A DNA stretch of 6,854 nt from assembly GCA_027311185.1 (NCBI GenBank), contig DAICZK010000076.1, forward strand, positions 1-6,854. Direction: 5' to 3'. The notes under the pieces were generated by a model. It made no database searches and was not told where the DNA came from. It worked only from the letters and a program-made list of their open reading frames with translations. The position numbers and the translations under genes were made by a program. Of the stretch, positions 1 through 6,668 are shown one piece after another (positions within the stretch are counted from its first letter, which is position 1; every line of letters begins with the position of its first letter). The DNA is from Sulfuriferula sp. (GTDB lineage Bacteria; Pseudomonadota; Gammaproteobacteria; Burkholderiales; Sulfuriferulaceae).

Positions 1-1
1 C

Positions 2-178
2 GTCAATACTCAAGAGGTACAGGCCAAAGCTAATTCCGCAGCACGTTGGTGCCAGCACGCATCGACACATGCAGTTGAAGTCGGAACAAAGGTGTGGAAA
101 TACCTGCTCCTGCCACACGACGAGGTGTCGGAGTCGAAACGGCTCTCCGACTATCTGCGGTTTGAAGTGCAAATTTAA
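2..178 (+). CDS. C-terminal fragment of a probable type III restriction / DEAD-box helicase (R) subunit
   Basis: The gene enters from the left edge and stops at TAA 176-178, leaving 58 codons in frame 2. The visible protein carries AARWCQHASTH near its start and VWKYLLLPHDEV further on, and ends in LRFEVQI. The pattern of an Ala-rich helix with RWC, then a KxWxYLL strand and a PHDxV turn, is typical of the extreme C-terminus of large type III restriction-like R proteins (SF2 helicase plus nuclease), where it follows the words 'keaA..WC'. That match is from memory of the family, not a search. If right, the full gene is ATP-dependent DNA translocase/nuclease machinery used against unmodified DNA, and its Mod partner would lie upstream outside the window. 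The helicase and nuclease motifs are not visible here. No terminator hairpin follows before the insertion sequence 49 bp downstream. Confidence 0.55.
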   Translation, partial: VNTQEVQAKANSAARWCQHASTHAVEVGTKVWKYLLLPHDEVSESKRLSDYLRFEVQI

Positions 179-227
179 CGAGATGCTGCGATGTAACCCT
201 TTTCGCTTACCCTATCAAATATAACTT

Positions 228-244
228 GGCTATGTCACAGTTAA
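228..244 (+). repeat. Left terminal inverted repeat of the IS1595 element
   Basis: The 17 bases GGCTATGTCACAGTTAA are the exact reverse complement of 1256-1272. Beyond base 17 the two ends diverge, with only scattered matches. The transposase stop codon falls at 230-232 within this repeat. Confidence 0.95.
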
Positions 245-1207
245 TTGTTGAGCTCTACCCATACCCAGCGCAGCAAACAAAACAGCGCGAGGAGACAAGG
301 CGCCATGTGCCGGGTCAATCAACCTTCGCCAGCCAAGATAATTGGCCAGATTATGAGTAGCGACTCCATGAAAACGGATCATCCACTCCTTGAGCCTGCT
401 GCCATAGGCGTTCACGTTCTGCACATGGTAAACCTTGCCGACCACTTTGATTCCTGCAGCCAGATTGATCGGGCGGTGGGTGATACCGATTTCGCGAACC
501 GCTGCACCCAGCGCTCTGCCGCTGTCGGTGCAAAGCACAGCATCACTTGCCAGCAGCGGCTTGAGTACCGCGCTAATGTGCGCTTTATCCGCCTTGTCCA
601 AAACAAAATCGGATGTGCTACCCGTACGGTCACGGCAAATCAGCACGGGAATCTGTTCATCGGACAAACCGCGCTTCGATGCCTTGCTGCCACGCTTGTG
701 AGGTTCACGCGGCATGCCTTTTTTCTGGCCCTTGAACGATTCAAGGAAGTAAGTTTCATCTGCCTCGGCAATGCCTACCAGGCTTTGAGCCTTCTGCTCA
801 TTGGGCAGTGCAAGAAAACGATGTCGCCAGAGGAAGGTTGTGTTGCGATGTACGTCGCAAACCTTCGCGCTGTTGCGCACGCTTGCTCCATCGGCCATTT
901 GCTGTGCATATACCAGCCACTTGTCCTTATGCCGCAGTCTGGCCAGCGGCGTTCCGGTCAGCGCGTTGAACGTGGCTCGGCATGCGGCGCATCGGTAACG
1001 CTGCAAACCAGACGCCGAACCCCAGCGTGCAATGTGATCATGGCCGCACTTAGGACACAATGGCTTGCTCTGTACACGACTTTCAACCAGTGTGCTGACA
1101 GCCTGGACGTGCTCAATCTTGTGCAGACAATCCACCAGAACGCTTCTTTGATGTGGTGTCAATTTTTCAAGCTCTGCCGTCAAAACATGAAATTCTTCGG
1201 TTTTCAT
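230..1207 (-). CDS. IS1595-family transposase (ISXO2-like DDE domain)
   Basis: This 325-residue protein catalyses cut-and-paste or copy-paste movement of the surrounding element. An N-terminal zinc ribbon has paired cysteines C51/C54 and C73/C76 (CPKCG and CAAC), followed by the TFNALTGTPLA segment common in this family, a helix-turn-helix-like stretch at about 95-130, and an ISXO2/DDE domain from about 145. Likely catalytic residues are D150 in EADETYF and D228 in TDSG. The third position is probably N266 with K273 seven residues later, in HVQNVNAYGSRLK; an Asn there is the DDNK variant known in IS1595 subgroups. I chose ATG 1207 because AGGT lies about 8 bases upstream and the family starts near this point. 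The same frame extends to a GTG at 1252 with no ribosome site. The reading frame is intact, so the element could still be active. Confidence 0.93.
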   Translation of the reverse strand: MKTEEFHVLTAELEKLTPHQRSVLVDCLHKIEHVQAVSTLVESRVQSKPLCPKCGHDHIARWGSASGLQRYRCAACRATFNALTGTPLARLRHKDKWLVYAQQMADGASVRNSAKVCDVHRNTTFLWRHRFLALPNEQKAQSLVGIAEADETYFLESFKGQKKGMPREPHKRGSKASKRGLSDEQIPVLICRDRTGSTSDFVLDKADKAHISAVLKPLLASDAVLCTDSGRALGAAVREIGITHRPINLAAGIKVVGKVYHVQNVNAYGSRLKEWMIRFHGVATHNLANYLGWRRLIDPAHGALSPRAVLFAALGMGRAQQLTVT

Positions 1208-1255
1208 CGCAGCACCTATCTTATTGATTGGTATGACGATAGTATAGACCACTAT

Positions 1256-1272
1256 TTAACTGTGACATAGCC
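1256..1272 (+). repeat. Right terminal inverted repeat of the IS1595 element
   Basis: The 17 bases TTAACTGTGACATAGCC mirror the left end exactly. This is the upstream side of the transposase gene. A TATACT hexamer (- strand, 1246 to 1241) just inside could be the -10 box for the transposase, with any -35 lying in the repeat. Confidence 0.95.
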
Positions 1273-1274
1273 TT

Positions 1275-2087
1275 TTATTTTATATACTGAAATCCCGCCA
1301 TTTCCAGTTGGGGAATAGTGCCTACGATTCCTGGTGTGAGAATGACGCCGGGAATCAGATGATTGGTGAATTCCGCCGCCATTTGCGGATGGGTCAGATT
1401 ATCTGGGTTCTGTCCTTTAGCGTGTAAACCCATGGTTAATTCCCACACTGCATTGTGGCAGGCGAGGAAGACGGCGCCACGGTTTTGCAGGACGGCAATG
1501 CTATTGTCGTGAGGAGAAAACGGACCTTCCGAATTATTGAAATCCTCGGGGTTCGCACTCGCTTCGGGTGGCGTAAGAATAAAGGAGTTGGTTTTTTGTT
1601 TGCCTTTGGTCAGTTTTGAAAAATCGTATTTTTGCCAAAGATAGTCGTCATACAGCGCTATATGCGCGCTGCCGTGAGTGGCCGAAACGGTAAGAAAATC
1701 GGGATGATGGAACGACCATATCTGGGCGTTCATGGCGTTGCGCATGAGATTAAGCCAGGGACTTTCGAGATCGGTATTGTCCCAGACCTGTTTCGGGCCA
1801 CCTGCGTAATGCAGGACTTCGTGCAGCGCTTCGTTATCCCATTGATCGGGACTGGTCAAGATCATGGGTACGGTTTTAAAGTCCCGCCGCCTCGGTGCGG
1901 CTGCCAGACGTTGGGCAAGAGCGCGTAACGATTTCGCCCCTTTTTGTAACAGGGTAGGCGAATTTTCATCGGTGCTGTGTTTCATTTCGGCAGCGTTGGC
2001 ATTCATCGCCATCAGACCGATACCCAATCCCGTTACGGTGCGTTTTACGGCTTCTCTGCGCGACATGTTATTAATCAGATTATCCAT
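1275..2087 (-). CDS. Tat-exported protein with DsrE-like C-terminal region
   Basis: The 270-residue product begins with a twin-arginine signal: SRREAVK at residues 9-15, a hydrophobic stretch TVTGLGIGLMAM, and an ANA/A cleavage site near residue 32. It should therefore be folded in the cytoplasm and exported to the periplasm. The mature part has no prosthetic-group motif that I recognise. Its last 75 residues follow the DsrE/DsrF-like pattern: a run to LQNRGAVFLACHNA containing the only cysteine (C210), then IPGVILTPGIVGTIPQLEMAGFQYIK, matching the usual 'GV..vpsgv.el..lq..Gy.YIk' ending. DsrE-like proteins take part in sulfur relay, but a Tat-exported version has no assigned substrate, so function is open. 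The start at ATG 2087 has GGAG 7 bases upstream. The C-terminus looks complete, although the IS lies only 2 bp beyond the TAA. The similarity call is from pattern memory; similar proteins are sometimes named 'transcriptional initiation protein Tat', which is misleading. Confidence 0.82.
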   Translation of the reverse strand: MDNLINNMSRREAVKRTVTGLGIGLMAMNANAAEMKHSTDENSPTLLQKGAKSLRALAQRLAAAPRRRDFKTVPMILTSPDQWDNEALHEVLHYAGGPKQVWDNTDLESPWLNLMRNAMNAQIWSFHHPDFLTVSATHGSAHIALYDDYLWQKYDFSKLTKGKQKTNSFILTPPEASANPEDFNNSEGPFSPHDNSIAVLQNRGAVFLACHNAVWELTMGLHAKGQNPDNLTHPQMAAEFTNHLIPGVILTPGIVGTIPQLEMAGFQYIK

Positions 2088-2126
2088 TGCTTTTCTCCAT
2101 AGTTAAACTCGACCGTACTATCTTAG

Positions 2127-2140
2127 TCCTGCAATCAGGA
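2127..2140. other. Small inverted repeat in the leader of the Tat-exported gene
   Basis: TCCTG and CAGGA form a 5-bp stem with a 4-base loop, about 40-50 bases upstream of the ATG at 2087. It could fold in the mRNA leader or be a small operator. It is short enough to be chance. Confidence 0.25.
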
Positions 2141-2223
2141 AAGAAGTTTAAATAAAGTCTCGTTTAATGATAAATCATGGACGTACATTCCTGCGAAACC
2201 GGATGGCTCCGATTTTAAACTCC

Positions 2224-2240
2224 TTCGCTGCGGCAGCGAA
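2224..2240 (-). terminator. Hairpin just after the Aer-like receptor gene, possible weak terminator
   Basis: TTCGCTG and CAGCGAA form a perfect 7-bp stem around a CGG/CCG loop, starting 9 bases after the receptor stop codon at 2249-2251. On the - strand it is followed by GGAGTTTAAAA rather than a clean U-run, so intrinsic termination would be inefficient. Position argues for a 3'-end role; sequence alone does not prove it. Confidence 0.35.
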
Positions 2241-2248
2241 CAGCGAAT

Positions 2249-3965
2249 TTAACGCGGTAGCTTCCCCCCTTGCGCGCCAGTGCGGCTCGATGCAAGACGC
2301 TTTGGTGCCACAGTGCGCGGATGGACGGCATTGTCAGGCATGTCACCATGCACGAGCGCTATTTTGGCCTCGCGCCTCAGTCCTGCCGCGTCGAGCTGGG
2401 CGACGGTCGTTTCGCCCGGGTTCAGACGGAAGATACCAAGCGAGTTGCTGACTTCCGCGACCTGTCCGAGCAACGACTGCGCACCGGCTGCGAGCTGCTC
2501 GACCATGGCCGCGTTCTGCTGGGTGATCGAATCCATGTGCGCAATCGCTTCGGCAACCTGAGCTATCCCGGTTTGCTGTTGGCTCGTAGCGGTGTTGATT
2601 TCGCCTAACAACGCACTGACATCGTCCACGGCGCGCAGCACTTCATGCATCCGCTCGCGCGCGTCGGTCGTGCGCAGATTGCCTACCTTGACGCGCTCGG
2701 CCGATTCGACAATGAGCTGCCTGATCTCGTGCGCGGCGGCGGAAGTGCGTTGTGCCAACGACCGAACTTCCGAGGCGACAACTGCAAATCCGCGCCCGGC
2801 CTCGCCCGCGCGCGCCGCTTCAACGGCAGCGTTAAGCGCCAGAATATTGGTCTGAAAGGCTACACCTTCGATCACCTGGATGATTTTCGCCTATGCGTTG
2901 CGACGAATCTGTGATGGCTTCCATGGTTTCGGCTACCGCTTCGACGGCTTCGTTACCGCGCCCGGAAATCAGGCCAGTTTCGGACGCCAACCGCGCGCCG
3001 CGTTCGGTCGAATCCGCGCTTTGCGCAACGGTGCTGTTGATCTGCTCCATGGATGCGGCGGTTTGCTCGAGGCTGCTCGCCTGCGATTCGGTGCGCGACG
3101 ACAAATCACTATTGCCGGCGGCGATTTCACCTACCGAAGCACGCAGACGTTCGATTTCCGTACGGATATCTAGCACCACAGTGCGCAGATTGACGGAAAG
3201 TTGCAACAAAGCCTGCTGCAATTCGCCAGCGAGGCCCGCAGCTCCGGTGCCTACAGGATAGGACAGATCGCCCGAGGCCAGTCGATTGGCATCGACCACC
3301 ACCGACTGCAGCGGTTTTAGCGTGAGCGCGAGCACAGCCCGCGCGGCGAACACTGCAGCCAGGATAACAACGACAGCCTTCGCTGCGACCGGGATTTGCG
3401 CCTGGGCCGCAAGCGCGCCGGTTGCTCCGGCGGCCAGTTGCACGCCCAGCACCTGGACGCGCAGGCTCGGCGCCAATATCCGCCACAGTCGCCCGAGGGC
3501 ATCGTGCCGTACCAGTCGCCCGCGCGACAGGGTGAGCGTCGCACGGCCATTGGCGGCGAGTTCGCGCATGCGCGCGTAGAGTCGTTCGGCCGCCATAGCT
3601 GTTGCAGCGGTCACCGGAGTCCGCACCGACAGATAGCCCGTAATGCTGTTGCCATTCATCATCGGCGTGGCGTTGGCCATGACCCAGTAATGATCGCCGT
3701 TTTTGCGGCGGTTCTTGACTACGCCACTCCAGGGGGCGCCGGAGCGTATTGTCGCCCATAAATCGCGGAACGCCTCCTCCGGCATGTCAGGATGGCGAAT
3801 GATGTTATGCGGCTGGCCCAGCAAGTCCTCTTTCGTGTAACCGCTCACGGCCACGAATACCTCGTTGCAATAAGTGATCCGACCTTTAAGGTCGGTGACG
3901 GATACCAGCGTCTTGTCGGCCGGGAAAGGGAATTCCTGTTGTGTTACTGGTAAATTGGCGCGCAT
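2249..3965 (-). pseudogene. aer: Aer-like PAS methyl-accepting chemotaxis (aerotaxis/redox) receptor, frameshifted
   Basis: Two overlapping - strand frames join into one 571-residue receptor if one base is removed from the T4 run at 2884-2887 (A4 in the gene). Residues 1-360 are read from ATG 3965, with AAGGAG 10 bases upstream; the rest continues from the shifted frame to TAA at 2249. The PAS domain (about 10-120) keeps the residues known in E. coli Aer for FAD binding at the same numbers: N34, R57, H58, D60, F66, W70, W79 and N85, with RHPDMP and PWSGVVKNRRKNGDHYW. Two membrane segments (about 169-187 and 193-215) with a tiny loop are followed by a HAMP-like part and an MA signalling domain from about 280. 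The hairpin tip [19 protein letters not shown] lies just after the frameshift. The tail lacks an NWETF-type CheR site. Without correction, translation ends after 377 residues and loses the CheA/CheW contact tip. It could instead be a sequencing error. Confidence 0.9.
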
Positions 3966-4090
3966 GGCGGAGGGTCTCCTTGGATGACTACGATCTGTGT
4001 GCTTCTCTCGTTTGCTCGGCTTGATTGCAGACAGCAGCGCTGGCACGTCGTTCGCTGCTAACGAAATAATGAATTGGATGACGCTCGTGA

Positions 4091-4105
4091 CGGCGTAAGT
4101 CGCCG
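4091..4105. other. GC-rich inverted repeat in the divergent receptor region
   Basis: CGGCG and CGCCG flank a TAAGT loop. On the + strand CAG and five Ts follow, which resembles a short intrinsic terminator, but no gene is seen that would need one there. On the - strand it would lie in the leader of the Aer-like gene. Confidence 0.3.
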
Positions 4106-4113
4106 CAGTTTTT

Positions 4114-4134
4114 CTGTCCGAAGCCTTCCGACAG
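4114..4134. promoter_or_regulatory. 21-bp imperfect palindrome in the leader of the Aer-like gene
   Basis: CTGTC.GAAG pairs with CTTC.GACAG around a central C, giving 9 of 10 possible pairs. It lies about 150 bases upstream of the receptor ATG and just downstream of the likely - strand promoter. It could be a repressor operator or a leader hairpin; the - strand hairpin is followed by an A-run, not a U-run, so it is not a terminator of that transcript. Confidence 0.4.
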
Positions 4135-4158
4135 CCAAGCTAAAACGAATTCGAGAGG

Positions 4159-4187
4159 AGTATATCCATAAATAGTCGTGACCTCAA
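4159..4187 (-). promoter_or_regulatory. Probable sigma70-type promoter for the Aer-like receptor
   Basis: Read on the - strand, TTGAGG (4187 to 4182), a 17-base spacer and TATACT (4164 to 4159) form a fair promoter. The start site would be near 4152, leaving a leader of about 187 bases that holds both inverted repeats. I found no good FliA (sigma28) promoter, which many chemoreceptor genes use. Confidence 0.45.
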
Positions 4188-4232
4188 ACAATTAAAAGCG
4201 CGATTGCGCCAACAACCACACTCCCGACAACG

Positions 4233-4260
4233 TTGACAAAAATATCGCATACTATATAGT
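4233..4260 (+). promoter_or_regulatory. Strong sigma70-type promoter facing the receptor remnant
   Basis: A perfect TTGACA (4233-4238), a 16-base spacer and TATAGT (4255-4260, one mismatch to TATAAT) make the best promoter in the window. It sits in AT-rich DNA directly upstream of the receptor remnant and diverges from the promoter of the Aer-like gene. Transcription would start near 4267. Confidence 0.6.
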
Positions 4261-4286
4261 TCCAAAACACCGTTTGTCTTCAAATT

Positions 4287-4820
4287 GTCACAATTAAGGA
4301 CGCCCGGCTGGCCGCGTTCATCGGCGGGTTGGTAGTGCTGTTCGCGCTGATAGTCGCCTTTGTTGCACTCGGCAAGGGCGGATCGCAACCCTCCGCATAT
4401 GGCAACTGGGTCAGGGTCATTGCCGCCGCCGGCACGGTGCTGGCATTATTCTCCGGCACCATGCTCTATCGCGACATCGTCACGCCACTACGACGCATAC
4501 TCACCGACATCGAAAACATGAGTGCAGGCGATCTGTCGGGCAAAATCGCCGCTGGCGGCGATGACGAGTTCGGCGCGACGGTCCATGCCTCGAAGGTATT
4601 CCAGTGCAACGTCAAATTACTGATCGGGCAGATCAAGGAATCCACCGGGCAGGTCAGCGAGGGTGCGGAGGAAATCGCGCGAGGCAACACCAATTTGTCC
4701 GAACGTACCGAATCGCAGGCAAGCTCGCTTGAGCAAACCGCGGCGGCATTACTGATTACCTGCGCCAATGTACCGGTATTGAAGTCGATTCAGCGGATTC
4801 GTTTTTCCATTATTCGTTGA
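4287..4820 (+). pseudogene. Truncated methyl-accepting chemotaxis receptor (TM-TM-HAMP remnant)
   Basis: From 4287 the frame reads VTIKDARLAAFIGG and continues through two membrane segments (about codons 8-26 and 42-62) separated by a short linker. A HAMP domain follows, recognisable from TPLRRILTDIENMSAGDLSG and DDEFG, then the first part of the MA signalling domain, ending in NLSERTESQASSLEQTAA. At about 4747 the similarity stops and 24 unrelated codons lead to TGA at 4818-4820. The missing part includes the whole CheA/CheW hairpin and methylation helices, so the product could not signal. The 5' end is also damaged or non-standard: the frame is open to a TAG at 4257 but offers no ATG. VTIK sits where a receptor would normally start with M, and a TTG at 4329 has no ribosome site. 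With almost no periplasmic loop, the parent receptor probably sensed inside the cell or membrane. It diverges from the Aer-like gene. Confidence 0.8.
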
Positions 4821-4846
4821 CTCGCCATGCTTCGGTATTACAATAA
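4754..4846 (+). pseudogene. Unidentified C-terminal tail of a lost gene
   Basis: Directly after the point where the receptor homology ends, another frame gives DYLRQCTGIEVDSADSFFHY and ends in SLTRHASVLQ before TAA at 4844-4846, 30 codons in all. Its mixed composition resembles an ordinary cytosolic protein more than random shadow coding, and it starts at the deletion junction. I do not recognise the family. It may be the surviving end of a gene fused to the receptor remnant by a deletion. It could also be chance. Confidence 0.25.
4817..4844 (+). promoter_or_regulatory. Probable sigma70-type promoter of ggt
   Basis: TTGACT (4817-4822), a 16-base spacer and TACAAT (4839-4844) each differ from consensus at one position. 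Transcription would begin near 4851, giving a leader of about 65 bases to the ggt start. The boxes overlap the end of the receptor remnant, so ggt can be expressed independently of it. Confidence 0.5.
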
Positions 4847-4915
4847 CTGTCGCCGGGCCGGAAACAAGTAGGCTCCGGACGTAAACACCCGTAGTCCGAC
4901 CATGGAGATCAACTC

Positions 4916-6661
4916 TTGCCAAGACAATTCCGCGCCGCCCGCGAAACACTGATTCCCTTTGCAGACAGGCGTTCGCTGCACGTGCTGCTGATTACGTGCG
5001 CCCTGCTACTTTGCCCGGCGGCGGCAGTGCTGGCCGACAAACCCGTCAGCGCGGCTCATGCGATGGTCGTCACCGAACAACATCTGGCTACCGAGGTCGG
5101 GCTGGATATCCTGCGCCAGGGCGGCAACGCCGTCGATGCGGCAGTTGCCATCGGCTACGCGCTGGCGGTCGTGCATCCGTGTTGCGGCAATCTGGGCGGC
5201 GGCGGTTTCATGCAGATACACAAGGCTGGCGGGGACAACATTTTCCTGAATTTTCGCGAAAAAGCGCCGCTCGTTGCGACCGCGACGATGTTCCAGAATA
5301 GCGAAGGTCAGCTCATTCCCGGTCTTAGTACCGATTCTTATCTGGCCGTAGCCGTGCCGGGCACCGTCTGGGGGCTGGAAGCGGCGCGCAAAAAATACGG
5401 CACCCTGTCCAGGGCCGCCTTGATCGAACCGGCGATCCGCCTCGCTCGCAAGGGTTTTGTGCTGCGACAGGGCGATGTCGATCTGCTCGATACGCACTAC
5501 CAGGCCTTTTCGCGCCAACCCAATGTCGCCGCAATTTTTCTCGATCACGGCAAAAACTACCGTGCTGGCGATCGCCTGGTTCAGACCCAGTTGGCGCACA
5601 CGCTGGAAACGATTAAACGATACGGCCGCAACGGCTTTTACCGTGAAGGCATCGCGCAGGCAATGGTTGCGGCTTCGCGGCGACACGGCGGCATACTTGC
5701 AGAGGACGATTTCCAGCGCTATGCGGGGGAGGAAGAAACGCCCATCGAATGCGGCTATCGCGGCTATCAGATACTTTCCGCGCCGCCCCCCAGTTCGGGC
5801 GGAATAACCGTTTGCGAGATACTCAACATCATCGCCCCCTACCCGATCGCGCAATTGGGGCCGGATTCGGCACAAGGCGTGCATTATCGGGTTGAAGCCA
5901 TGCGTTACGCGTTCATGGACAGAAACAACCTGCTGGGCGACCCCGACTTCGTGCGCAACCCGATCAAGCGCCTGTTATCGCCCGCCCACGCCGCGCGGAT
6001 TCGGGCGCAGATACAACCCGAACAGGCGACGCCCTCGGTATTGGGCTTGACTGCAACACAAAATCCGGAAGGCATGCATACGACGCATTACTCAGTCGTT
6101 GATAGCCAGGGCAATGCCGTTTCGGTCACCTATACGATCAACAGCTTTTTCGGCAACGACAGAATTGCGGGCGATACGGGATTTTTTCTGAATGACGAAA
6201 TGGACGATTTCGCCGCCAGGCCGGGGACTGCGAACGCCTTTGGTTTGGTTCAGGGCAGCGCCAACGCCATTGCCCCCGGCAAGCGCCCGCTAAGCTCGAT
6301 GGCGCCGACCATCGTACTCAAGGACAACAAGGTATTCATGGTAACTGGCAGCCCTGGCGGGCCGCGCATCATCACCACCGTGCTCGCGACGCTGATCAAC
6401 GTCATCGATTACCGCATGAACATTCAGGATGCCGTCAACGCGCCGCGCATCCACGAGCAATGGCTGCCCGACACGATCTATGCAGAACCCGGCGCAATCA
6501 GCGCTGCAGTCGCGCAACAACTGGAACAGAACGGCTACCCGCTGACCGTTCAAAAATCCACCTGGGGCGCGGCCGAGGCGATTGCGATCGACCCGCATAC
6601 AGGAATCGTCTACGGGGCCAACGACAGACGCCGGCCGGCGGGACTGGCGGCAGGGTACTAG
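4916..6661 (+). CDS. ggt: Gamma-glutamyltransferase / glutathione hydrolase precursor (periplasmic)
   Basis: The 581-residue precursor cleaves the gamma-glutamyl bond of glutathione and related peptides, releasing or transferring glutamate. It is an N-terminal nucleophile enzyme that cuts itself into large and small subunits. A signal peptide with hydrophobic core about 22-39 ends at AVLA/DK (residue 40). The large subunit has NFREKAP, with R114 matching the substrate-binding Arg of E. coli Ggt. The self-cleavage site lies before T389 in HTTHYSVVD, so the small subunit is 389-581. Other conserved pieces are NDEMDDF (D430/D431), the lid loop PGTANAFGLVQG (436-447), PLSSM (S460/S461), GSPGG (481-482) and the C-terminal AGY. 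All key residues are present and length is normal, so it should be active. The start is TTG at 4916 with GGAG 8 bases upstream; no in-frame ATG occurs before residue 50, which would remove the signal peptide. No clear intrinsic terminator follows. Confidence 0.97.
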   Translation: MPRQFRAARETLIPFADRRSLHVLLITCALLLCPAAAVLADKPVSAAHAMVVTEQHLATEVGLDILRQGGNAVDAAVAIGYALAVVHPCCGNLGGGGFMQIHKAGGDNIFLNFREKAPLVATATMFQNSEGQLIPGLSTDSYLAVAVPGTVWGLEAARKKYGTLSRAALIEPAIRLARKGFVLRQGDVDLLDTHYQAFSRQPNVAAIFLDHGKNYRAGDRLVQTQLAHTLETIKRYGRNGFYREGIAQAMVAASRRHGGILAEDDFQRYAGEEETPIECGYRGYQILSAPPPSSGGITVCEILNIIAPYPIAQLGPDSAQGVHYRVEAMRYAFMDRNNLLGDPDFVRNPIKRLLSPAHAARIRAQIQPEQATPSVLGLTATQNPEGMHTTHYSVVDSQGNAVSVTYTINSFFGNDRIAGDTGFFLNDEMDDFAARPGTANAFGLVQGSANAIAPGKRPLSSMAPTIVLKDNKVFMVTGSPGGPRIITTVLATLINVIDYRMNIQDAVNAPRIHEQWLPDTIYAEPGAISAAVAQQLEQNGYPLTVQKSTWGAAEAIAIDPHTGIVYGANDRRRPAGLAAGY

Positions 6662-6668
6662 CGCGCTG

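Larger units (their letters stand above)
228..1272 (-). mobile_element. IS1595-family insertion sequence, 1045 bp, structurally complete
   Basis: The element is bounded by perfect 17-bp terminal inverted repeats and carries a single full-length transposase on the - strand. Its length of 1045 bp is normal for IS1595-family elements without passenger genes. The transposase stop codon (TAG) lies inside the left repeat, so coding sequence fills nearly the whole element. IS1595 members normally leave 8-bp target duplications. Here the outer 8 bases are TATAACTT on the left and TTTTATTT on the right, which do not match. The element therefore probably lost its original flank through a later deletion, inversion or recombination with another copy. 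The subgroup cannot be fixed without comparison to ISfinder; an ISSod11- or ISNwi1-like group would be my guess. Confidence 0.93.

Noticed and set aside
245..1270. A 341-codon open frame on the + strand covering almost the whole insertion sequence
   Set aside because: It is antisense to the transposase, has no ribosome site or recognisable domain, and is unusually rich in Cys, His and Gln. It ends in TVT-stop only because both terminal repeats carry the same TGACATAG stop.
2884..2887. Programmed ribosomal frameshifting in the receptor
   Set aside because: A run of only four As is not a convincing slippery site, no stimulating structure was found, and chemoreceptors are not known to use this mechanism; a mutation or sequencing error is simpler.
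3127..3759. A long alternative frame on the - strand inside the Aer-like receptor
   Set aside because: It is an Arg/Gly-rich shadow of GC-rich coding DNA; the conserved PAS and HAMP frame explains the sequence.
3990..4030. FliA (sigma28) promoter for the Aer-like receptor
   Set aside because: A partial GCCGA match on the - strand lacks a correctly placed TAAA box.
3988..4191. A 67-codon frame in the divergent region
   Set aside because: It has no ribosome site or recognisable motif and overlaps the promoter and palindrome of the receptor gene.
4876..4901. CGGAC and GTCCG inverted repeat in the ggt leader as a riboswitch or attenuator
   Set aside because: It is only a 5-bp stem with a large loop and no conserved riboswitch core.
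5006..5884. A 292-codon open frame antisense to ggt
   Set aside because: It is fully inside a strongly conserved gene, has no ribosome site, and shows no family resemblance.
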